Shown: positions 1-9,036, counted from the stretch's first letter. The stretch is DNA of 64,000 bases from Desulfurobacteriaceae bacterium (GCA_027051905.1 JALUGO010000012.1:45803-109802), one strand, 5' to 3'. Notes: a model not told the origin generated them from the letters alone. Translations and numbers: made by a program.

Positions 1-1504
1 TGTTGTTCTCATCAACAATGGGTATTCCAGCTATGAATTTCTCTGCCATGATTCTCTTTGCCTCAAGAACAGAAGAGTCAGGTTTCAGGGTTATAACATT
101 CCTGGTCATAACATCTCTAACTTTTGCAACCCTGAGAATGTAGGCTTTCAGCTCATCCCTGTGAATGGGAGACTCCAGCCTGTTTAATAGTTGATACTCA
201 AAGAGAGTCCTCTCGTAGCCTGCAAGATTGTGGGCTATAACAAGGGAGAGGAGAGCATACGGAAGAATGTTATACCCTTGGGTCATCTCCGTAACCAGAA
301 CTATCGTGGAGAGCGGAGCACTTGCAGCAGCTGTAAACACGGAAATCATTCCAACAACCGTCATAGTCCCCGGATCGAAAACAGCTTCCCCGAGCAGGTC
401 GTTGAAGAGAACAGACAGTGTTGCTCCTGTTATTCCTCCAATTACAAGGGAAGGGCCAAAAACCCCGCCAGATCCTCCTGAAGCCAGTGTAAACGAGAAT
501 GAGAAAATAACAAGAGGAATACTGAGAATCAGAGCAGTTAACGAAAGATAAAGGAAGCTACCCTCCATAAAAAACTGTATCCAGCCATAGGAATTACCAA
601 TTGCAAGAGGAGTAAAAAGCCCACAAATGCCAGCCAGAAAACCACCAAGGGCGGGCTTCAAGATAGGATGAATTGAAAGCTTTTTAAAGAACTCTCTAAC
701 TCTGTAAAACACAAAAACCGCAAACTTTGCGACAAAGGCAGAAGTAATACCCAAAACTATGTAACCTGCTATCTCTTCAGCTGAGAAACGGGGAAAAGGT
801 ATATCAGTTTTAAAAAGGGGCTGGTATCCCACAAAACTGCCAGCAACAAGGTAGGCAACAATAGAAGCCACAAAACCCGGAATAAGAGCCTCAACTTCAA
901 AATCCTCTTTGTAAAACACCTCAGCGCTAAGTATCCCTCCAGCAAAAGGTGCTCTAAAAATAGCTCCTATACCAGCTCCAAGACCTGCCGCAAGTAAAAT
1001 GTTTTTCTCAGTCCTGGTAAGTTTCAGAAGATCCCCTATCCAGCGGCCGATACCTGCTCCGATAAGGGCCATAGGACCTTCTCTTCCGGAAGCCCCTCCA
1101 GTTCCAATAGTAATCGCCGAAGCTAAAAGTTTCACAAGAGAACTTCTCAGTCCAACAGGTAGGCCATAATGAAACGCTTTAATTGCAGTATCTGTTCCTA
1201 CTCCTGCTGCTTCAGGAGCTAAAAGGTAAACCATAATTCCTACAATAAGTCCACCAAAGGCAGCAACAAACGGAAGAAGATACTTATGAGAAATGTAAAA
1301 CGCGTAAACGGAATCCCCTCCTTCCCCGTAAGGCTTCGGAGGATAATAACCAACCAGTTTTTCCAGGAAAACGGAAGTGGAAAAATCAAGAGCATAAAGG
1401 AATAGAACGGCTAAAATACCAGATATTATCCCTACCGGTATGGAAAGGAAAAGAAGCTTCCTTATTTCATACAGCTCTTTTATCATGGGAATATGATAAA
1501 ACAT
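1..1504 (-). CDS. ClC-family chloride channel/antiporter with C-terminal CBS domain (3' end outside window)
   Basis: Voltage-gated ClC-type anion channel or Cl-/H+ exchanger of the inner membrane; 501 residues are visible and the reading frame runs off the left edge. Seen: the selectivity-filter motif GREGP inside GGASGREGPMAL, a second filter motif GGVFGPS, many hydrophobic helices, and the start of a CBS domain near the window edge (DVMTRNVITLKPDSSVLEAK, then GIPIVDEN). I chose the ATG at 1504 because AAAGG lies 8 nt upstream; the ATG at 1486 has no ribosome site. It is divergent from the gene at 1600. A paralogue lies at 22283-23929, so the window holds two ClC genes. Transported ion and channel versus exchanger mechanism cannot be told from sequence alone. 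Confidence 0.93.
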   Translation of the reverse strand, partial: MFYHIPMIKELYEIRKLLFLSIPVGIISGILAVLFLYALDFSTSVFLEKLVGYYPPKPYGEGGDSVYAFYISHKYLLPFVAAFGGLIVGIMVYLLAPEAAGVGTDTAIKAFHYGLPVGLRSSLVKLLASAITIGTGGASGREGPMALIGAGIGRWIGDLLKLTRTEKNILLAAGLGAGIGAIFRAPFAGGILSAEVFYKEDFEVEALIPGFVASIVAYLVAGSFVGYQPLFKTDIPFPRFSAEEIAGYIVLGITSAFVAKFAVFVFYRVREFFKKLSIHPILKPALGGFLAGICGLFTPLAIGNSYGWIQFFMEGSFLYLSLTALILSIPLVIFSFSFTLASGGSGGVFGPSLVIGGITGATLSVLFNDLLGEAVFDPGTMTVVGMISVFTAAASAPLSTIVLVTEMTQGYNILPYALLSLVIAHNLAGYERTLFEYQLLNRLESPIHRDELKAYILRVAKVRDVMTRNVITLKPDSSVLEAKRIMAEKFIAGIPIVDENN

Positions 1505-1533
1505 CAGTAGAGCCTTTAAAAGATGCCAGCTTG

Positions 1534-1562
1534 TTGACTTAAAAAGATGTTTGACATAATTT
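1534..1562 (+). promoter_or_regulatory. Sigma70-type promoter for the 1600 gene
   Basis: TTGACT (1534-1539), a 17-nt spacer, then TAATTT (1557-1562), 37 bases before the start codon, in the gap between divergent genes. A GAGGAGGGAG ribosome site follows just before the ATG. Match to consensus by eye only. Confidence 0.5.
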
Positions 1563-1599
1563 GATTGATGAAAAGAAAATCTTTTGAGGAGGGAGTTAG

Positions 1600-3543
1600 A
1601 TGGTAATTAGAAAAGAGCACGCACTGGCACTACTAAGGGTAAGAGAAGAGGAAAAGAACAACGCTCCAACCTGCCAGCTCTTTGCAAAGAGTGAAGAGCC
1701 ACCGTTTTTAGAGCTTGAGAGGATGAACCTCCTGAGGCTAGTCAGACCGTTAGAGTATTCCCTGACCTACTGGGGAAGGGTTTTAGCAAACATCTTAGAC
1801 GAAATGGTTAAGAAAAAACTCATCGAACACCCCTCTAAATGGACTGAAGATTTCAGATGGCTGGGCTCTGAAGTGATAATGATGATAGAAACAGCAATAG
1901 AAAACGAAGACATTCCGGGTCCCTTAACTGAAGGAGAGCTTGAAAAGAGAGGGTTTATTGAAGAGAGAAAGTTAGAAAAGAAAGGAACGTTTAAGGCAAT
2001 AAACCAGTATGCAAAGGATATTTACGAAGTATTCAAAAACGCCCATCCAAGACTCATAATAGACAGGGAACTCTGCCAGTATATAAAAGAGATGCCGGCA
2101 GGACCTGCAGAGTCCTCCATGCTTCCAGCAGGAGGAAGGTTCCCCATCCTCATGGGAGCAATGAGACTCCTTGCATTTTCAGTTCCAACCTCAGACGTTT
2201 ACGCCCTTACCACCCTTGGAAGGGAAATTAAAGCTGCCTGTGAAATGATAGCACCCACACTTGAAACAGTTATTTCTGAAGACATAATGGACTCCTTAGA
2301 GAGGGTAGTTTACGAAGGTTTTGATGCAATAACAGAAGAGGAGAAAGAGGTTCTATTTGCGTTGGCCTTGATAGACGATAAAGGAAACCCACTACCTGCA
2401 GGAGAACATCTACTAGAGGCATACAGGATATGGAAGGAGAGGAGCTTCAAGCCTGTTAAATCCATTAACGTGGAAATTATCGATGCGGAGCTCCTGAGGG
2501 GAATAGAAGAGGTATGGGAACACCACAAACAGGATCCTTCCACGTTACCAACAGTAGAAGAGCTTGTCCACTATCTCTTCTACAAACCTCTCAAGGAATA
2601 CAAACACCTCCTTGAACACTATGGAAGAAGACTTTACCAGGATCTTGGTTATCAGAAGAAGGAAGAGATTAAGAAGAAGTTCAGCGAAGTTAAAACGGTT
2701 GAAGAGCTCTTCAAGTCGTTCTACGAGAAGGGGAACAAGTGGTATGAAAAGATGTTCGACATCGTTCAGGAGTCCCTCTACACACTGGAGTCCTTTAACC
2801 TCATAAGGGCAGAAGAGAAGGAGGGCAAGAAGGTTCACTACCTGACCGAGTTCGGAAAGAAAGTGCTTGAAGACATGAAAACCCGCGGATTCAGAGAAAT
2901 TCCCGCCGTTGCCGTTAAAGCCATAACAGTCACAAACAAAGAGTTTGCAGCTCCAAACGTTGACTGGTATAACAGGGGAGTTAAGGCACAGCTGATAGGA
3001 GGAGGAGAGGCAACAGAAGCTGGAAAAATGTACGCAGAAATGGCATACAAGATAAAGAGGCTTCCCCACATCACAAGGTTTGAGCTTCAAGTTCTCCATA
3101 AGCTTCCTGAAAAGGGATTCTTTGTTAAAGACGTTTACGACCAATTTGACGAAACGTGGCAGGAAGAAATTGATTATGCTCTCAACAAGCTGGAAGCACG
3201 GGGTTATATAGATATCCTTCAAAACGAAGCCATCATCCTAACAGAGGCTGGAAAGCTCATCAAAAAGGCACTTTCAGGAACACCTGAAGGGTTTGCCAAC
3301 CCAATAACACCGCTTGCAGTAAGGGTTCTTGAGGCACTCAAGCAGGTTGGAACCCTCTACGTTAAAGAGAAGAAAATCAGAATCCTTCCAAAGAATATTA
3401 AAGAGGCCATTAAGCTCTCCGGTCTTGATCCGGAAACCTTTGAGAAGGAAATGGTTATACTGAGGGCTTCTAACCTTGTAGGCAAGAACTCCATAAACGA
3501 GGCGGGCCTTCTTATCCTTGAAGCTTTAGAGAAGCTCAACTAA
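1600..3543 (+). CDS. Conserved hypothetical protein with repeated winged-helix-like units (DUF505-like)
   Basis: 647-residue soluble protein of unknown function. It resembles the DUF505 family of thermophilic Bacteria and Archaea as I remember it; not confirmed by search. Seen: at least six short units with the pattern hydrophobic-L-T-x-x-G-K/R-x-h-x-x-A, for example YALTTLGREIKAA, VHYLTEFGKKVLED, AIILTEAGKLIKKA and NSINEAGLLILEAL, as in the recognition helix and wing of repeated winged-helix domains. There is no signal peptide or membrane segment. Strong ribosome site GAGGAGGGAG. The next gene, 62 bp downstream on the same strand, is also uncharacterised, suggesting a functional pair. A nucleic-acid-binding role is inference from the repeats. 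Confidence 0.72.
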   Translation: MVIRKEHALALLRVREEEKNNAPTCQLFAKSEEPPFLELERMNLLRLVRPLEYSLTYWGRVLANILDEMVKKKLIEHPSKWTEDFRWLGSEVIMMIETAIENEDIPGPLTEGELEKRGFIEERKLEKKGTFKAINQYAKDIYEVFKNAHPRLIIDRELCQYIKEMPAGPAESSMLPAGGRFPILMGAMRLLAFSVPTSDVYALTTLGREIKAACEMIAPTLETVISEDIMDSLERVVYEGFDAITEEEKEVLFALALIDDKGNPLPAGEHLLEAYRIWKERSFKPVKSINVEIIDAELLRGIEEVWEHHKQDPSTLPTVEELVHYLFYKPLKEYKHLLEHYGRRLYQDLGYQKKEEIKKKFSEVKTVEELFKSFYEKGNKWYEKMFDIVQESLYTLESFNLIRAEEKEGKKVHYLTEFGKKVLEDMKTRGFREIPAVAVKAITVTNKEFAAPNVDWYNRGVKAQLIGGGEATEAGKMYAEMAYKIKRLPHITRFELQVLHKLPEKGFFVKDVYDQFDETWQEEIDYALNKLEARGYIDILQNEAIILTEAGKLIKKALSGTPEGFANPITPLAVRVLEALKQVGTLYVKEKKIRILPKNIKEAIKLSGLDPETFEKEMVILRASNLVGKNSINEAGLLILEALEKLN

Positions 3544-3552
3544 AACAGAACC

Positions 3553-3579
3553 GGGGGAAGGGAGTTCCCTTTTCCCCTT
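3553..3579 (+). terminator. Imperfect hairpin between the 1600 and 3606 genes
   Basis: GGGGAAGGG pairs with CCCTTTTCCCC with a two-base bulge; there is no clear T-run after it. It could attenuate transcription between the two genes or be an mRNA-stabilising hairpin. Confidence 0.35.
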
Positions 3580-3605
3580 AAACAAACCCTATTCAGGAGG
3601 GAGAG

Positions 3606-4679
3606 ATGGCCAGGATCTACGGGAAAGTAGAAGGCCCAGAAGACATCCGCCGTATCAACTGTATCATCAGAGACGAAATGTTAGAAGTTAAAACCCCTGA
3701 ACAGCTTACAGATCTGAAGAAACGCTCTGATTACCTCTGCACCCTCACCTACTCACCATTCTGGAAGAAAAAGTTTGGCCCGATGGTTGAGGAGCTCCGT
3801 GAAGTAGCTTTAGAAGAAAACAGAGTAACTGTAAGGCTTGCAAACTACATTGCTAAGTATAAAAACTGGGACAAAGAGTATTCCCCCTGGGGAAGCGACA
3901 ACAGGAGTATTGATGAAAAGCTGAAAGAGATACCTGAACAGATAATGAAGGAAATTCTGGAAAGCGTTGTAGAACTGAAACTCTCACCAGAGATTCTGGA
4001 AGAGCTCCGTAAGAATTTCTGCGAAATCAGGAAGGCCATGGTTCTGGCCGAAAACGAAGAAACCCTTGAGAGGCTGAAGAAACAGGGAGATTTAATAGTA
4101 GCAATAACAAAACTGGAAGACTTCAGAGAGAGGTTCTCCGACATCCTGGACAAAATCGACGAACTGGTTGAGAAAGAAGAGGAAAGAAACGTAAAACTGG
4201 CAAACATCATTGCAGCTGTTAGAAACTGGCAAGTAGAGTTTGAGGTATGGACTGAAAACGAGGTAAGAGAAGATGAAACATTAGAACAGTATGTGGAAAG
4301 GCTCTTAGAGGAAGAGAAAAAGGCAGAGCAGTATATCCCAACAGAGGCAAAGTATAAGGAAGGAAAAGTTCTCTGGCTGGTTTACTTCCACGAAGGTAGA
4401 AACAGACACTTTGCAAAGAGAATTTACTTCCCGGGTTCTGCAAAAGACATAGAGATTGAAGGCCCCGGAGAGTTTGAAAACAAGTTTGGCAGAAAGGTCT
4501 GGGGAGTAAAAATAAGATACAAAGCAAGGGTTGCCCCAGCAGTTATAAGGTTTGGAAAGCGGGTAATCCACCTGCCGGAAAGATGGGTTGAAAGGGTAAA
4601 GGTTGTTCCTCTTCCCAGAGAAGCTACAGACGTTAAACTGGTAGAAGAGAGACCAGAATTTGCATATCCGGTAGCCTAA
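3606..4679 (+). CDS. Hypothetical protein with a tandem internal duplication
   Basis: 357 residues, no recognised family. Seen: two helical units of about 75 residues align to each other, the first ending RLANYIAKYKNWDKEYSPW and the second ending KLANIIAAVRNWQVEFEVW, each preceded by a segment with ETLERLKK/EQLTDLKK-like spacing. The C-terminal 110 residues are beta-rich and basic-aromatic (VLWLVYFHEGRNRHFAKRI). No signal peptide or membrane segment. Ribosome site AGGAGGGAG. It follows the winged-helix-like gene at 1600 by 62 bp and precedes the NIT sensor gene. The duplication implies two copies of one helical binding module; the partner is unknown. Confidence 0.8.
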   Translation: MARIYGKVEGPEDIRRINCIIRDEMLEVKTPEQLTDLKKRSDYLCTLTYSPFWKKKFGPMVEELREVALEENRVTVRLANYIAKYKNWDKEYSPWGSDNRSIDEKLKEIPEQIMKEILESVVELKLSPEILEELRKNFCEIRKAMVLAENEETLERLKKQGDLIVAITKLEDFRERFSDILDKIDELVEKEEERNVKLANIIAAVRNWQVEFEVWTENEVREDETLEQYVERLLEEEKKAEQYIPTEAKYKEGKVLWLVYFHEGRNRHFAKRIYFPGSAKDIEIEGPGEFENKFGRKVWGVKIRYKARVAPAVIRFGKRVIHLPERWVERVKVVPLPREATDVKLVEERPEFAYPVA

Positions 4680-4683
4680 CGGT

Positions 4684-4748
4684 TTCCCACGGCTCTCCTG
4701 TAAAATTTAACAAACTTTAATCTTAAAGTAGGAGGAGAGCCGTGGGAA
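4684..4748 (+). promoter_or_regulatory. Inverted repeat sequestering the ribosome site and start codon of the NIT gene
   Basis: A perfect 16-base inverted repeat: 4684-4699 is the exact reverse complement of 4733-4748, separated by 33 bases. The right arm contains the AGGAG ribosome site and the GTG start (4742). The left arm begins 4 bases after the stop codon of the upstream gene (stop ends at 4679), so a terminating ribosome would cover it and open the structure. No T-run follows the right arm, so it is not a typical terminator. The translational-coupling role is inference. Confidence 0.7.
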
Positions 4749-5749
4749 GTAAAATTAGAGGTAAGATTCTGCTAATTTCGACTCTTTCTCTTATTGCCAT
4801 TCTTATCCTCTCTTACCTGCTTATAAAAACTTCTTACCAAAACTACTTAAAAACAGAAATGCTCAAAACAAGCGTTACAATTGCCGAAAGGGTTTCCCTC
4901 CTCGTTCATGAACTTCAAAAGGAAAGAGGAAGAACTGCTGGCTTCTTAGGAAGTGGTGGAAAAACATTTCTAGAAGAGTTAAAAGAGCAAAGGAAAAAAA
5001 CTGATGAGAAAATAGCACAATTAAAGGAAGTCCTGTCAAGAAAAAATGTTCAAGCCCTACCTCCAAAAGCACAACAATTCTTCGTTGACCTTGTAAACAA
5101 TCAAATTCCAAAACTTATAGAGGTAAGAAACGCGGTTGACAATCTCTCTATACCTCTAAAACAAGCTATAGATTTTTATACCAAACTAAACAACAATTTG
5201 ATAGATTCCATAGGTTTATTATCTTCTGAAGCAACAGATCCAGAAATAGCAAGGGAACTTCTCGCCTACGCCGACTTTATGTATGCAAAAGAAAAGGCTG
5301 GTCTTGAAAGAGCCATCCTCTCTGTCGCTTTTGCCAACAATAAATTTTCTTCTACTCAGCACTTTGAAAAGTTCGTTAACCTGATGGCACAGCAAAAAGC
5401 ATTTCTGAAGGCATTTCAGCTGGCTGCTCCAGAGAAAATTTATAATTACTACTTAAAAAACGTTGCCAGTTCCCCTTCTTACAAAGCAGTTCAGTCCTAC
5501 GAAAAACTTGCTCTGTCAAAATCTACAGAAGGCGAGTTCCACGTAGATCCAAACCTGTGGTTTAAGACAATTACCGAAAAAATCAACCAGATGAAAAAAG
5601 TTGAAGATTACATAGCTCAAGACCTCGTTCAAAAAATCAATCACTTAATAGAGAAAACGAAGGGAAAACTAACACTGGTTATCGTTCTTGCTGCCGCCTC
5701 ACTTGTGATAATTCTGGGTTTTACTTTCCTTACACTCAGGGAGGGATAA
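4742..5749 (+). CDS. Membrane-anchored NIT-domain (nitrate/nitrite-sensing-like) protein without output domain
   Basis: 335 residues. Seen: an N-terminal membrane helix (about residues 8-27), a long periplasmic helical region with the NIT-domain signature LQKERGRTAGFLGSGG near residues 58-73, then a second membrane helix (about 310-331), after which the protein stops at LREG. NIT domains (PF08376) normally sit in front of HAMP, methyl-accepting, histidine-kinase or diguanylate-cyclase modules; none follows here. It could act as a stand-alone sensor that signals through a partner, or be a truncated receptor. The start is GTG inside the stem described at 4684-4748. It is convergent with rtcB. 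Confidence 0.82.
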   Translation: MGSKIRGKILLISTLSLIAILILSYLLIKTSYQNYLKTEMLKTSVTIAERVSLLVHELQKERGRTAGFLGSGGKTFLEELKEQRKKTDEKIAQLKEVLSRKNVQALPPKAQQFFVDLVNNQIPKLIEVRNAVDNLSIPLKQAIDFYTKLNNNLIDSIGLLSSEATDPEIARELLAYADFMYAKEKAGLERAILSVAFANNKFSSTQHFEKFVNLMAQQKAFLKAFQLAAPEKIYNYYLKNVASSPSYKAVQSYEKLALSKSTEGEFHVDPNLWFKTITEKINQMKKVEDYIAQDLVQKINHLIEKTKGKLTLVIVLAAASLVIILGFTFLTLREG

Positions 5750-5757
5750 TCCCTCCC
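5739..5757. terminator. Bidirectional terminator hairpin between convergent genes
   Basis: GGGAGGG (5739-5745) pairs with CCCTCCC (5751-5757) around a 5-base loop holding the stop codon of the NIT gene; the right arm touches the stop of rtcB. One stem serves both strands. Confidence 0.55.
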
Positions 5758-6932
5758 TACCCTTTCAGGTTATAAATGGGTTTCACAAACCTCTCAATCT
5801 CAACAGTTTTAGGCAGAAATTCTAAAATCTTTTCCGGTTCTTTGTAGGCAAAAGGAGCTTCATCAAGGGTATCTCTGGAAACCGTAGAGGAGTAAACTCC
5901 CGCCTCTTCAACAGTTCTCTTAAAATCGCTAACAGAGAAGAGCTCTCTAGCCTTCCTCCTGCTCACCCTTCTTCCAGCGCCGTGAGGAGCAGAGAAGTTG
6001 AGCTCCCTAATTCCCTTTCCTCTACCTATAACAAGCCCTGTTATAAGGTTAAAGGGAATAACAACCCGTTCTCCCCTGTGGGCAGAGATAGCCCCTTTCC
6101 GAACGCACATGTCTCTGTCAACGTCAATGTAGTTGTGAACGCTCTTTATAATCCTCTCTTCCTCAAACTCCTCTTTAAAGAAGTTTTCAACAATAATTTT
6201 CAGAATCGTTCTTCTGTTAAGGTCTGCATACTTCTGGGCAAGCCTCATAGCCCTTATATACTCTCTACCTCCTTTTCTCATGGGAAGGAAGGCAAGGTCT
6301 CTCGGAAGTTCTGGCATTGCCTTTCTGGTATGCTCCCATGCAAGTCTCTGAAAGTGGTTGCACACCCTAAGCCCCAGATTCCTTGAACCGGTATGAACCG
6401 TTAGGTAGAGCCATCCCTCCTCGTCAACTCCCAGCTCCAGAAAGTGGTTTCCGCTTCCAAGGGTTCCAACCTGAAGAATAGGTTCCTGAAGATCTATCCG
6501 GTAGGTATTTATGAGAACTGACCTGATTTCGGCAAGGAGCTCCCTGTCTTCTTTAGAAAGGGGAAGTTTCTTTGCATTGGATTTCGTTCTGGAAGTCAAA
6601 CCAATTGGGATGTTTCCCTTTACAAAAGCATCAAACCTGGCAAGGTTCAGATCTTCCTTGGGATTTTCCGGATCAACCCTCCTTTTAAGGGGGTAGGTAT
6701 AAACACCACATCCTATATCAACACCAACAATGTTGGGAATTACGACGTCATCAAAGTAGCCGGTAAAACCTATAACGCAGCCCTTACCGGCATGGCAGTC
6801 GGGCATAATAACTATTCTATCTCTAAAGAATGGAAGATCCTTTACTCTCTCTATCTGGGCAAGAACCTCAGGCTCAACAGCATCGGCGTATATGTAAACG
6901 GGAACTCTTCCCTCCAGAACCAGGGGTTTCAC
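5757..6932 (-). CDS. rtcB: RtcB-family 3'-phosphate RNA ligase
   Basis: GTP- and Mn2+-dependent ligase joining RNA 3'-phosphate or 2',3'-cyclic phosphate to 5'-OH, used in RNA repair or tRNA splicing. Seen over 391 residues: MPDCHAGKG (43-51), GVDIGCG with metal-ligand Cys75, GSGNHFLEL, HTGSRNLG, SAHRGERVVIP and PHGAGRRVSR, whose His should be the guanylylated residue. It is shorter than classical RtcB (about 480 residues), as in many compact bacterial homologues. GTG start; divergent from aconitase. No RtcA or archease neighbour is in view. Confidence 0.93.
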   Translation of the reverse strand: MKPLVLEGRVPVYIYADAVEPEVLAQIERVKDLPFFRDRIVIMPDCHAGKGCVIGFTGYFDDVVIPNIVGVDIGCGVYTYPLKRRVDPENPKEDLNLARFDAFVKGNIPIGLTSRTKSNAKKLPLSKEDRELLAEIRSVLINTYRIDLQEPILQVGTLGSGNHFLELGVDEEGWLYLTVHTGSRNLGLRVCNHFQRLAWEHTRKAMPELPRDLAFLPMRKGGREYIRAMRLAQKYADLNRRTILKIIVENFFKEEFEEERIIKSVHNYIDVDRDMCVRKGAISAHRGERVVIPFNLITGLVIGRGKGIRELNFSAPHGAGRRVSRRKARELFSVSDFKRTVEEAGVYSSTVSRDTLDEAPFAYKEPEKILEFLPKTVEIERFVKPIYNLKG

Positions 6933-6992
6933 CGGAAAACCTCCAGATAGAGTTTGGTAGAAAAATTAGCCCAAACCGCTGAAAAGTCAGTG

Positions 6993-7021
6993 TTGAAATT
7001 TTTACAAAACTTTTACATAAT
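6993..7021 (+). promoter_or_regulatory. Sigma70-type promoter of aconitase
   Basis: TTGAAA (6993-6998), 17-nt spacer, CATAAT (7016-7021), in the AT-rich gap between rtcB and acn, 53 bases before the chosen start. Confidence 0.5.
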
Positions 7022-7074
7022 TTTGAGCAGAGTTTAGAATGCTATTTTTAGAAATTTACTATACAGGAGGAGAA

Positions 7075-9030
7075 ATGGGACTGAACATCGTCCAGAAGAT
7101 TATCAAAACCCACCTTGTCGAAGGGGACATGACCCCCGGAAAGCCCATAGCCATCAGGATCGACCAGACACTCACCCAGGACGCAACGGGAACAATGGCT
7201 TACCTCCATTTTGAAGCTATGGGGCTGCCAAAAGTTCAAACCGAACTCTCCGTTTCATACGTAGACCACAACACTCTCCAGGCAGGTGGTCCTGAAAACG
7301 CAAACGACCACCTTTTCCTTCAAACAGTTGCAGCTAAATACGGCGTTTACTTCTCAAAGGCCGGAAACGGTATCTGTCACCAGGTTCACCTTGAAAGGTT
7401 CGCAGTCCCCGGAAAGACTCTCCTTGGTTCAGACTCCCACACACCAACAGCCGGCGGAATCGGAATGCTTGCAATTGGTGCCGGCGGTATGGACGTAGCC
7501 CTCGCAATGGCCGGAGAACCTTTTTACCTTACAATGCCAAAAGTTGTAAGGGTTAACCTCTACGGTAAGCTCAAACCTTTCGTTTCGGCAAAAGATATTA
7601 TTCTAGAGCTCCTGCGCCGCCTAACCGTTAAAGGAGGTGTTGGAAAGATATTCGAATATGGTGGAGAGGGCGTTAAATACCTTACAGTTCCCGAAAGGGC
7701 AACAATTACTAACATGGGAGCAGAGCTTGGAGCAACAACTTCTATCTTCCCAAGCGACGAGCAGACATACCTATTCATGAAGGCTCAGGGAAGAGAATCC
7801 CAGTGGAGACCTCTCCAGGCAGACCCAGACGCCACTTACGACGAGGTAATTGACATAGACCTCTCTGAGCTTGAGCCTTTAATTGCCTGCCCACACATGC
7901 CCGACAACGTTAAAAAGGTTAAAGAAGTCGAAGGACTCAGAGTCCACCAGGTTGCAATCGGCTCCTGCACAAACTCTTCCTACAGGGATCTTAAAACAGT
8001 TGGAGAGATGTTCAAGAGAACTGGAAAGATGGTTCACCCACTGGTTTCTGCAGCAATCTCTCCAGGTTCAAAGCAGGTTCTCAGAATGATGGACAAGGAA
8101 GGCTACTACGATGTGTTCCTCAGAGCAGGATTCAGAATCCTTGAAAACGCCTGTGGTCCATGTATCGGAATGGGATTTGCCCCACCATCCGAAGGAGTTT
8201 CCGTAAGAACGTTCAACAGGAACTTCTACGGCCGTTCAGGAACTAAGGATGCACAGGTTTACCTCGCTTCTCCTGAAACTGCGGCAGCCACGGCTATGAA
8301 AGGAGTAATTACAGACCCAAGAGATCTAGGCCTTGAGGAAATTAAGGTATTCCTTCCTGAAAAGTTTGAGATCGATGACTCCATGATATTTGCACCTGCT
8401 GCTGACCCCGACGAAGTTGAAGTTTACAAAGGACCAACAATCAACTACGTCGGCTACAAAGAGCCCCTTGGAGATAAATTAGAGGGAGAAGTTCTCCTTA
8501 AAGTTGGTGACAACATCACAACAGACCACATCATCCCAGGCGGAGCAAAGATTCTCCCACTACGCTCAAACATTCCTGCAATCTCTGAATATGTTTACTC
8601 TGTTGTAGATGAAACCTTCGCCCAAAGGGCAAAAGAGAAGGGCGGTGGATTTATCGTAGGAGGAGAGAACTACGGGCAGGGTTCATCCCGTGAACACGCT
8701 GCAATCGGACCAATGTATCTTGGCATTAAGGCAGTAATTGCCAAGTCCTTTGCCCGTATCCACCACGCAAACCTTATAAACTTTGGAATTCTTCCCCTTG
8801 TTTTCGTCAACAAAGAAGACTACGACAAGATAGACCAGGGAGACTGGCTCGAAATTGACCTCTCCAATTTCGCACCTGGAGAGGACAACATCATCACAGT
8901 AATCAACAGAACAAAAGGCATTTCAATTCCTACAAAGCACGGCCTTAACAAGCGTCAGGTTGAGATAATCAAGGCCGGTGGTGTTCTTGCCTACGTTAAG
9001 CAGAAGTTCGAAAAGCAGAAGAACAACTAA
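7075..9030 (+). CDS. acn: Aconitate hydratase
   Basis: [4Fe-4S] enzyme interconverting citrate and isocitrate. In this autotroph it links the ATP-citrate lyase substrate to isocitrate dehydrogenase in the reductive TCA cycle. Seen over 651 residues: IGSCTNSSYRDL and CGPCIGMG carry the three cluster cysteines, the swivel domain has ENYGQGSSREHAA, and GSDSHTPTAGG lies near residue 120. I set the start at 7075 because AGGAGGAGAA lies directly before that ATG; an upstream in-frame ATG at 7039 has no such site. First gene of the rTCA block acn-icd-aclB-aclA, followed by a hairpin at 9037. Confidence 0.97.
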   Translation: MGLNIVQKIIKTHLVEGDMTPGKPIAIRIDQTLTQDATGTMAYLHFEAMGLPKVQTELSVSYVDHNTLQAGGPENANDHLFLQTVAAKYGVYFSKAGNGICHQVHLERFAVPGKTLLGSDSHTPTAGGIGMLAIGAGGMDVALAMAGEPFYLTMPKVVRVNLYGKLKPFVSAKDIILELLRRLTVKGGVGKIFEYGGEGVKYLTVPERATITNMGAELGATTSIFPSDEQTYLFMKAQGRESQWRPLQADPDATYDEVIDIDLSELEPLIACPHMPDNVKKVKEVEGLRVHQVAIGSCTNSSYRDLKTVGEMFKRTGKMVHPLVSAAISPGSKQVLRMMDKEGYYDVFLRAGFRILENACGPCIGMGFAPPSEGVSVRTFNRNFYGRSGTKDAQVYLASPETAAATAMKGVITDPRDLGLEEIKVFLPEKFEIDDSMIFAPAADPDEVEVYKGPTINYVGYKEPLGDKLEGEVLLKVGDNITTDHIIPGGAKILPLRSNIPAISEYVYSVVDETFAQRAKEKGGGFIVGGENYGQGSSREHAAIGPMYLGIKAVIAKSFARIHHANLINFGILPLVFVNKEDYDKIDQGDWLEIDLSNFAPGEDNIITVINRTKGISIPTKHGLNKRQVEIIKAGGVLAYVKQKFEKQKNN

Positions 9031-9036
9031 CAATCT

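Noticed and set aside
228..551. 107-codon plus-strand frame at the left edge
   Set aside because: Opposite strand of the ClC gene, which has clear filter motifs.
2545..3222. 225-codon antisense frame within the winged-helix-like gene
   Set aside because: Cysteine- and phenylalanine-rich shadow translation, no ribosome site.
7039..7074. Upstream ATG extension of aconitase
   Set aside because: No ribosome site, while AGGAGGAG precedes the ATG at 7075; the extra residues do not match the family.
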